Below, one piece after another: positions 58,782 to 64,000 of a stretch of 64,000 nt of DNA. The position numbers were made by a program, and so were the translations under genes. Origin of the DNA: DATAEY01 sp045805565 (GTDB lineage Bacteria > Actinomycetota > Thermoleophilia > Solirubrobacterales > Solirubrobacteraceae); NCBI GenBank assembly GCA_045805565.1, contig JBJMKZ010000020.1:62001-126000 (forward strand), in the 5' to 3' direction. Every line of letters begins with the position of its first letter. The stretch's first letter is position 1. The notes beneath the pieces are model-generated. The model was not told the origin of the DNA. It made no database searches and was given only the letters and a program-made list of their open reading frames with translations.

Positions 58782-60611
58782 TCAGTCGGTGACGACCCGC
58801 CGGTGCGAGGCGATCGCCAGCGCCGCCGTGATGTGCGAGAGGTGGCTGAGCCCCTGCGGGAAGTTGCCCAGCATCTCGTCCTGTTCGGGGTCGTACTCCT
58901 CGGAGAAGAGACCCAGGTGGTTCGAGGTGGCCAGGGCGCGGTCGAACACCGCGCGCGCCTCCTCGGGACGGTCCTGGTGGGCGTAGCACTCCGCGAGCCA
59001 GAACGAGCATGCGATGAACGCGCCATCCTGGCCCTCGAGCCCGTCGTCGGACTTGTAGCGGCGGATCAGCCCGTTGCAGTCCAGCTCCTCGCGGATGGCG
59101 TCCGCGGTTCTCACCATGCGCTCGTCGCGATACGGGAGGAAGTCGACGGGCGCCAGCAGCAGCACGGCGGCGTCGAGCTCCCGGCTTCCGAACGCCTGCA
59201 CGAACACGCCGCGGTCCGAGTCGTACCCGTGCTCCTCGACCGCCTCCCGGATCTCCTCGGTGGCCTTCTTCCAGCGCCGCTTGGGCGCCTGACGCATGCA
59301 CTCCTCGGCCAGGCGCAGCCCGCGATCGGCCGCCACCCAGCACATGACCTTCGAGTGCACGAAGTGCTGCGGCTCGCCCCGCCACTCCCACAGGCCGTGG
59401 TCGGGCTCCTCCCAGTGGTCGATGGCGCTGTTGACCAGGTTGACCGTGAAGCGCCACTCGTCGTCGTCCGGGGAGCGCCCCCGCTGGTGCCAGCGCCAGG
59501 TCAGCTCGGCGAGCCCTCCATAGGCGTCGAGCTGAAGCTGCTCGGCGGCGCGGTTTCCGATCCGCACCGGCCGCGCTCCGCGGTAGCCCTCGAGGTTGTC
59601 CAGCTGCTCTTCCCTGATCCGCCGCTCGCCGGCGATCCCGTAGGCCATCCGCAGGTCCTCGGCCTTGCCGGCGGTGGCGCGGTGGATGAACCGTCGGAAG
59701 TGCTCGGCTTCATGCTCGAACCCGAGCTCGGCGAGCGAGCGGACGCTGAACATCGAGTCCCGGATCCAGCTGTAGCGATAGTCCCAGTTGCGCTCGCCGC
59801 CGAAGGTCTCGGGCAGCGAGGTCGTCGGGGCGGCGACCAGCGCGCCGCTGGGCGCGTATGTGAGCGCCTTGAGCACCGCGGCCGAGCGCGCGACCGCCGG
59901 CGCCTCGGGCCCCTCCAGACGCACCTGCGACCCCCATCCGCGCCAGAAGCTGAGCGTCTGGTCGAGGGCCTCGTCGAGCTCCTCGGGAGCGACCCGGCGC
60001 GGGGGATCGCGATCGAGCTCGTCAGGCCGGATGAACACCAGCGAGAGGCGCACCCGCTCGCCCGAGCGGACGCTGCAGCGCGCCTCGAGGTGCGCCTTGG
60101 TGCCGATCTGGGTGAACTCGGCGTCGCCCGAGATGATCAAACAGTCGTCGCCGCCGATCGCGGTGAACAGGTTGATGTTCTCGTGGCGTATCCAGGGCGG
60201 GACCGCGCCGTAGTCGAAGCGAGGGCTGATGTGGATCCGGAAGTTCACGAACCCCCTTCCGCCTTCGATGACCCTCAGCAGCTGGCGGTGCGGATGCAGC
60301 GGACTGTCCTCGCGGACCGGGCAGCAGTCCAGCACCCGCGCCTCGCCGCTCGGGGTGCGGAAGGTGGTGGAGAGCACGAGTGTGTCGTCGACGTAGTCCT
60401 GGAATGAGGTCCATCTCTCCTCGTCGCTCGGCTGGATCGAGCAGAAGCCACCGTTGTCCCAGTCCAGCAGCCGGCCGAAGCAGCTCCCCGAGTGGAAGTG
60501 GGGCACGCAGTACCAGTCGATCGAGCCGCGACTGGATACGAGCGCACCGGTGTGGCAGTCGCTGATCAGCCCGTAGCTGCCGATGGGCGGATAGCGGTTC
60601 GAGGAGCTCAT
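58782..60611 (-). CDS. Glycoside hydrolase family 15 protein (glucoamylase/trehalase-like)
   Basis: 609 residues. The N-terminal beta domain begins PIGSYGLISDCHTGALVSSRGSIDWYCVP. The (alpha/alpha)6 domain has GGERNWDYRYSWIRDSMFSV, the general acid in EEPDHGLWEWRG and the base region GLFSEEYDPEQDEMLGNFPQGLSHL. This pattern is shared by actinobacterial trehalases and glucoamylases; no signal peptide is seen, so it acts inside the cell. It would release glucose, a substrate for the glucose-dehydrogenase-like gene that diverges from it. Confidence 0.9.
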   Translation of the reverse strand: MSSSNRYPPIGSYGLISDCHTGALVSSRGSIDWYCVPHFHSGSCFGRLLDWDNGGFCSIQPSDEERWTSFQDYVDDTLVLSTTFRTPSGEARVLDCCPVREDSPLHPHRQLLRVIEGGRGFVNFRIHISPRFDYGAVPPWIRHENINLFTAIGGDDCLIISGDAEFTQIGTKAHLEARCSVRSGERVRLSLVFIRPDELDRDPPRRVAPEELDEALDQTLSFWRGWGSQVRLEGPEAPAVARSAAVLKALTYAPSGALVAAPTTSLPETFGGERNWDYRYSWIRDSMFSVRSLAELGFEHEAEHFRRFIHRATAGKAEDLRMAYGIAGERRIREEQLDNLEGYRGARPVRIGNRAAEQLQLDAYGGLAELTWRWHQRGRSPDDDEWRFTVNLVNSAIDHWEEPDHGLWEWRGEPQHFVHSKVMCWVAADRGLRLAEECMRQAPKRRWKKATEEIREAVEEHGYDSDRGVFVQAFGSRELDAAVLLLAPVDFLPYRDERMVRTADAIREELDCNGLIRRYKSDDGLEGQDGAFIACSFWLAECYAHQDRPEEARAVFDRALATSNHLGLFSEEYDPEQDEMLGNFPQGLSHLSHITAALAIASHRRVVTD

Positions 60612-60685
60612 TTCGCGGGCCGGCGAAGGTGGCGCGGGACCGTGGAAGCCGTGACGAGCGCGATCCCTCCCTCCCTCTGGGCCGG

Positions 60686-60697
60686 ATTTATATATCG
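60686..60697. promoter_or_regulatory. AT-rich patch between divergent genes
   Basis: ATTTATATATCG is the only strongly AT-rich run in the region. On the minus strand it offers TATATA/TATAAA -10 elements for the GH15 gene about 75 nt downstream, whose leader then holds a GAGGGAGGGAGGG run. Confidence 0.45.
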
Positions 60698-60738
60698 CAG
60701 TTGATAGCGGGCCGCTGGTCCACGGGCGTCGCGTCCTC

Positions 60739-60744
60739 TAGCCT
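60739..60744 (+). promoter_or_regulatory. -10 element (TAGCCT) for the glucose-dehydrogenase-like gene
   Basis: TAGCCT with a leader of about 35 nt that includes GGAGG (60773-60777) 8 nt before GTG 60786. Confidence 0.5.
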
Positions 60745-60785
60745 GCGCGGGTCGTGTCGGCCGCGGAACCTCGGAGGTTGGCCCT

Positions 60786-61565
60786 GTGAGCGATGGCCGG
60801 TTGCGCAACCGCCGCGCGCTCGTCACCGGCGGGGACAGCGGGATCGGGCGCGCCACCTGCAAGCGCCTGGCGATGGACGGCGCGCGCGTGGCGGTGAACT
60901 ACCGCAGCGACGAGGAGGCGGCCCATGGCATCGTCGCCGAGATCACGCAGGAGGGCGGCGATGCGTTGGCGATCCAGGCCGACGTCTCGCAGGAGGAGGA
61001 TGTCGTCGGGATGTTCGGCCGGCTGGCCGAGGACCTCGGCGGGCCGGTGGATCTGCTGGTCAACAACGCCGGCGTCGAGAAGCCCTTCAAGCTGGTCGAC
61101 ATGCCGCTCGAGGAGTGGGACAAGGTCATCGCGGTCAACCTCACCGGCGCGTTCCTCTGCGCGCGGGAGACGGCCAAAGGGCTCATAGACCGCGGCGACC
61201 CGGGTGTCATCGTGAACGTTTCGAGCGTCCACGAGCTCATTCCCTGGCGCGAGTTCAGTCACTACTGCGCCAGCAAGGGGGGGATGAAGCTGTTCGGGCA
61301 GTCGATCGCCTACGAGCTCGCCCCGCACAAGATCCGCGTGGTGAGCATCGGGCCCGGCGCGATCATCACTCCCATCAACGAGGAGATGCTCGAGGATCCC
61401 GACCAGCGCCGGGAGGTCGAGGAGCAGATCCCGTGGGGGCGCCTGGGAAGAGCCGAGGAGGTCGCCGCCGCCATCGCATGGATCTCGGGCCCGGAGGCCG
61501 AATACATCACCGGCGTCACGCTGTTCGTCGACGGCGGCATGACGCTCTACCCGAAGTTCGTCTGA
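60786..61565 (+). CDS. SDR oxidoreductase, glucose 1-dehydrogenase-like
   Basis: 259 residues. Rossmann motif ALVTGGDSGIGRATCKRLA, NNAG in LLVNNAGVEKPF, catalytic Ser in VNVSSVHELIPW and Y-x-x-x-K in HYCASKGGMKL. The C-terminus VTLFVDGGMTLYPKF and the GAIITPINEEMLEDPDQR segment closely match Bacillus-type glucose 1-dehydrogenases. It would oxidise glucose to gluconolactone with NAD(P). Divergent from the GH15 gene. Confidence 0.87.
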   Translation: MSDGRLRNRRALVTGGDSGIGRATCKRLAMDGARVAVNYRSDEEAAHGIVAEITQEGGDALAIQADVSQEEDVVGMFGRLAEDLGGPVDLLVNNAGVEKPFKLVDMPLEEWDKVIAVNLTGAFLCARETAKGLIDRGDPGVIVNVSSVHELIPWREFSHYCASKGGMKLFGQSIAYELAPHKIRVVSIGPGAIITPINEEMLEDPDQRREVEEQIPWGRLGRAEEVAAAIAWISGPEAEYITGVTLFVDGGMTLYPKFV

Positions 61566-61605
61566 GCCGAGTAATCGGTCGAGCCGGCGTGTCCGGCGGT
61601 CCGGG

Positions 61606-62442
61606 ATGATCGTGCCCGTGACAGTGGCGCTGATCACCGGGGCGACCGACGGCCTGGGGCTGGAGACCGCACGCCGGTTGGGAGCGGGGGGCGCGAGCGT
61701 CCTGGTCCACGGGCGCAACCAATCGCGGTGCGCGGAGGCGATCGAGCAGCTCGAGCCCGACATCCCGCGGGCGCGGCTGACGGCCTATTGGGCGGACCTG
61801 GCGCGGCTGGACGAGGTGCGAGGGCTGGCTTCGCGGATGCGCGAGCGCGAAGAGCGCCTCGACGTGCTGATCAACAACGCCGGGATCGCCGACATCGACG
61901 GCCCTCGGCGTGAGAGTCCCGACGGGATCGAGTTGACCTTCGCGGTGAACTACCTCGCCCACTTCGTGCTGACGCTCGAGCTGCTGGACATCCTCGCCCG
62001 GTCTGACCCGGCCAGGATCGTCAACGTCACGTCGGTGGGCCAGAGCCCGATCGACTTCTCGGACCCCATGCTCGAGCGCGCCTACGACGGGTTCACCGCC
62101 TACGCACGCAGCAAGCTGGCGCAGATCTCGTTCACGCTCGAGCTGGCGCATCGCCTGGCGGCCGCAGGAGAGGACCGGGTGACCGTGAACGCCGTCCATC
62201 CCGCCACCCTCATGGACACCCGGATGGTGCGCCGGACCTTCGGTCGCGCGCGCTCGTCCGTGCAGGAGGGTGTGGAGGCGGTCACCCGCGTGGCGACGTC
62301 GCCCGAGCTCGACGGGGCGACCGGCCGTTACTTCGAGGGCACCGGGGAGGCGGCCCCGCACCGGCAGGCGCTGGACCCGGCCGCGCGCCGCCGGCTGTGG
62401 GAGCTCAGCGAGCAGCTGGCCGGGGTGAGCTCCCCGGTTTGA
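61606..62442 (+). CDS. SDR-family oxidoreductase
   Basis: 278 residues (a GTG at 61618 is a shorter alternative). Cofactor motif ALITGATDGLGLETARRL, INNAG in VLINNAGIADID, catalytic Ser in VNVTSVGQSPIDF and Y-x-x-x-K in YARSKLAQISF. It resembles retinol-dehydrogenase or WW-domain-oxidoreductase-like SDRs. Substrate unknown. It follows the glucose-dehydrogenase-like gene by 40 nt. Confidence 0.87.
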   Translation: MIVPVTVALITGATDGLGLETARRLGAGGASVLVHGRNQSRCAEAIEQLEPDIPRARLTAYWADLARLDEVRGLASRMREREERLDVLINNAGIADIDGPRRESPDGIELTFAVNYLAHFVLTLELLDILARSDPARIVNVTSVGQSPIDFSDPMLERAYDGFTAYARSKLAQISFTLELAHRLAAAGEDRVTVNAVHPATLMDTRMVRRTFGRARSSVQEGVEAVTRVATSPELDGATGRYFEGTGEAAPHRQALDPAARRRLWELSEQLAGVSSPV

Positions 62443-62465
62443 GGAGCGCGGCGCGGCCGACGCAG

Positions 62466-62930
62466 ATGCCCAGCACGGTTCGCGTTGTCTACGGACAGAT
62501 CCTGACGACCTCGGTCGTGGCCGCGCTGTCCGAGGACCGCAACGCCGGCCCCGCCGAGATCCTCTTCAGCGTCGCCCTGTCCATGCTGGTGTTCTGGCTG
62601 GCCCACGTGTATGCCCAGGCGGTGGCCCTGCGCCTCGGCCGCCAAGCACCGCTGACCTGGCGGGAGGTGCGGACGATCATGAGGCAGGAGTGGCCCATCA
62701 TGCAGGCGGCTGTGCCGGCACTGGTGGTCCTCGGACTCGGCTGGGTCGGCGTCCTGTCGGATCGCGCAGCCATCAACCTCGCCATCGCGGTTGGCGTCGT
62801 CGCGCTGTCCGGGTGGGGGTTCGTCATCGGTCGCCGCTCGGGTCTGTCGCGCCTCGGCACGGTCGGTGCAGTGGTCTTGAACGGCGCGTTCGGGCTGGCG
62901 ATCGTCGCCCTCAAGGTCATCGTCCACTGA
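62466..62930 (+). CDS. Small membrane protein of unknown function
   Basis: 154 residues from ATG 62466, 23 nt after the SDR gene. About four helices, with VYGQILTTSVVAALSEDRNAGPAEILFSV, ALSMLVFWLAHVYAQAVALRLG and two C-terminal hydrophobic segments. The H-x-Y in WLAHVYAQ is distinctive of a small family of uncharacterised actinobacterial membrane proteins. Confidence 0.75.
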   Translation: MPSTVRVVYGQILTTSVVAALSEDRNAGPAEILFSVALSMLVFWLAHVYAQAVALRLGRQAPLTWREVRTIMRQEWPIMQAAVPALVVLGLGWVGVLSDRAAINLAIAVGVVALSGWGFVIGRRSGLSRLGTVGAVVLNGAFGLAIVALKVIVH

Positions 62931-63040
62931 GCGCCGCCGGCGGCCGCGACCAGCTCGATCGAACATCGGCGGGCAGGGGGACGCGGGTCGGCGTCACTCC
63001 AGCCGGAGCCCGGCAGCGGGTGCGGCTCTCGCGGTGGGGC

Positions 63041-63520
63041 TCAGGCCGTCGAGCCGCTCTGAGCCGCCATCTGCTCGGCGAGCTCCTGGGCCTCCTCGAC
63101 GGTGGCCCCCTGCAGCGCCTTGAAGAACGCCATGTCGAAGGGGACGTCCGTGCCGTCGGGCATGTGGTTGATCAGGAACTGGTCCGTGTCGCTGCTGAGG
63201 AACACCACGATCTCGGCGCCCGTCTCGCTGGTCGGCGTGTGGGTGCTGCCCACGGGCTCGTAGGCCATCGCCCCCTCCGGCAGCTTGAGCCCCTCGTACG
63301 CCCACTCGCCCGAGATCGTGTAGGCGGTGGCGTGGCAGTCGTGGGTGTGGGGGGCCAGCTCGCAGTCCGGCGAGAACCGGAACCTGAAGATCACGTTCCC
63401 AAGCTCGTCGTCCGCGTGGATGACCTTGATCCAGCCCTCCCCCCTGGGGATCGAGGGCAGCGGCAGCCACTCCAGGTCGTCGCTGGTGAAGACGCGGGTG
63501 GGATCGTCGGTGGCGCTCAT
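63041..63520 (-). CDS. Cupin-type protein
   Basis: 159 residues. A cupin barrel with ELAPHTHDCHATAYTISGEWAYEG (H-x-H-x-x-x-H pattern) and a second His in VGSTHTPTSETGAEIVVFL, so it probably binds a metal. It ends in a Gln-rich helical tail (EEAQELAEQMAAQ). GGAGGCACTGCG before the ATG is a good ribosome site. The convergent region to 62931 is intergenic, with only GC-rich palindromic sequence. Confidence 0.8.
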   Translation of the reverse strand: MSATDDPTRVFTSDDLEWLPLPSIPRGEGWIKVIHADDELGNVIFRFRFSPDCELAPHTHDCHATAYTISGEWAYEGLKLPEGAMAYEPVGSTHTPTSETGAEIVVFLSSDTDQFLINHMPDGTDVPFDMAFFKALQGATVEEAQELAEQMAAQSGSTA

Positions 63521-63621
63521 CGCAGTGCCTCCTCGGCCGGGTGGTTGGCGTCGGATGCATCCTAGGCCGACTCCTCGGGGGCGTTCCAGGGTGGCGGCCT
63601 TCGGCCACAGCCGCCGCCGGA

Positions 63622-63627
63622 TAGCCT
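63622..63627 (+). promoter_or_regulatory. -10 element (TAGCCT) for the last SDR gene
   Basis: TAGCCT, 8 nt, then ATG 63636; leaderless layout. Confidence 0.55.
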
Positions 63628-63635
63628 GAGGGCCG

Positions 63636-64000
63636 ATGAGCGCGAAGTGGGCGGCCGATCAGATCCCCGATCAGCGTGGCCGTATCGCCGTGGTCACCGG
63701 GGCCAACAGCGGTCTGGGGCTCGTGACGGCGCGGGAGCTCGGGCGGGCAGGCGCTCGGGTGGTCCTCGCCTGCCGCAATATCGAGAAGGGCGCCTCGGCC
63801 GCCCGCGACGTCGAGTCGGCGGCGCCGGACGCCCAGGTCGACGTCGAGGCCCTCGACCTGGGAAGCCTGGACTCGGTCCGGACGTTCGCGGAGCGGTTCC
63901 GCGCCGGGCACGACGGGCTCGACCTCCTGATCAACAACGCCGGCGTGATGGCGCCGCCACGGTCGACGACCGCCGACGGCTTCGAGCTGCAGCTCGGGAC
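63636..64000 (+). CDS. SDR-family oxidoreductase (3' end outside window)
   Basis: 121 residues are visible. The N-terminus MSAKWAADQIPDQRGRIAVV leads into VTGANSGLGLVTARELG (cofactor binding) and LLINNAGVMAPP. This opening is typical of a group of actinobacterial SDRs related to protochlorophyllide and retinol dehydrogenases. The catalytic Tyr-Lys lies beyond the edge. Confidence 0.88.
   Translation, partial: MSAKWAADQIPDQRGRIAVVTGANSGLGLVTARELGRAGARVVLACRNIEKGASAARDVESAAPDAQVDVEALDLGSLDSVRTFAERFRAGHDGLDLLINNAGVMAPPRSTTADGFELQLG

Overview
The window is GC-rich, densely packed, mostly chromosomal DNA from a high-GC Gram-positive bacterium, most likely an actinobacterium (Actinomycetota). A soil Thermoleophilia-type lineage is my guess, not a proof. 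Pointers are a type 2 PyrF, a GuaB3-type IMP dehydrogenase relative, a bifunctional NAD(P)HX repair enzyme, a PF16701-like adenylate cyclase, GTG/TTG starts and many genes that look leaderless. I see no insertion sequence, phage, CRISPR array or plasmid function. No gene-free stretch exceeds about 300 bases.

Layout. 1-16 kb (plus strand) is housekeeping: pyrF end, LysM protein, D,D-carboxypeptidase, PfkB kinase, guaB3-guaA, rplM-rpsI, glmM, glmS, nnr, CBS protein, alr, a CCA-adding-type nucleotidyltransferase, HIT protein and a cold-shock protein. 16.5-20.5 kb carries secreted proteins and lipoproteins, a zinc-ribbon protein, a glycosyltransferase and a cytochrome c-cupredoxin lipoprotein. 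20.5-33.5 kb is a respiratory supercluster, mostly on the minus strand. One oxidase set (28.0-23.7 kb) has an A2-type subunit I, a tandem-domain protein of unknown role and two very small proteins, followed by a DUF2142 membrane protein and CtaG. The second set (33.4-29.6 kb) has an A1-type subunit I, heme O synthase and two small membrane subunits.

33.5-43.3 kb holds acyl-CoA and ketone-body genes: two crotonase-fold enzymes, HMG-CoA lyase, 3-hydroxyacyl-CoA dehydrogenase, a carboxyltransferase and acetoacetyl-CoA synthetase. HMG-CoA lyase makes acetoacetate, which the synthetase can reactivate. 43.3-51.8 kb has an M28-like membrane protein, an amidase, an inositol monophosphatase-type enzyme, two tRNA-Leu genes, a second cupredoxin lipoprotein and a signalling patch (cyclic-nucleotide-binding protein, metallo-beta-lactamase fold protein, PAS protein, adenylate cyclase).

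51.9-64 kb looks like carbohydrate and organic-acid oxidation. A minus-strand run encodes a GH15 hydrolase, a pyruvate-oxidase-like ThDP enzyme, an enolase-superfamily protein, a large FAD/Fe-S oxidoreductase and a PPC-domain protein. It faces a glucose-1-dehydrogenase-like SDR, two further SDRs, a membrane protein and a cupin.

The strongest cross-cutting pattern is a TANNNT hexamer 6-10 nt before the start codon of about 19 genes on both strands, the expected signature of leaderless transcripts. It guided several start choices and revealed small or hidden genes. All product names rest on reading the translated sequence by eye; no database search was run.
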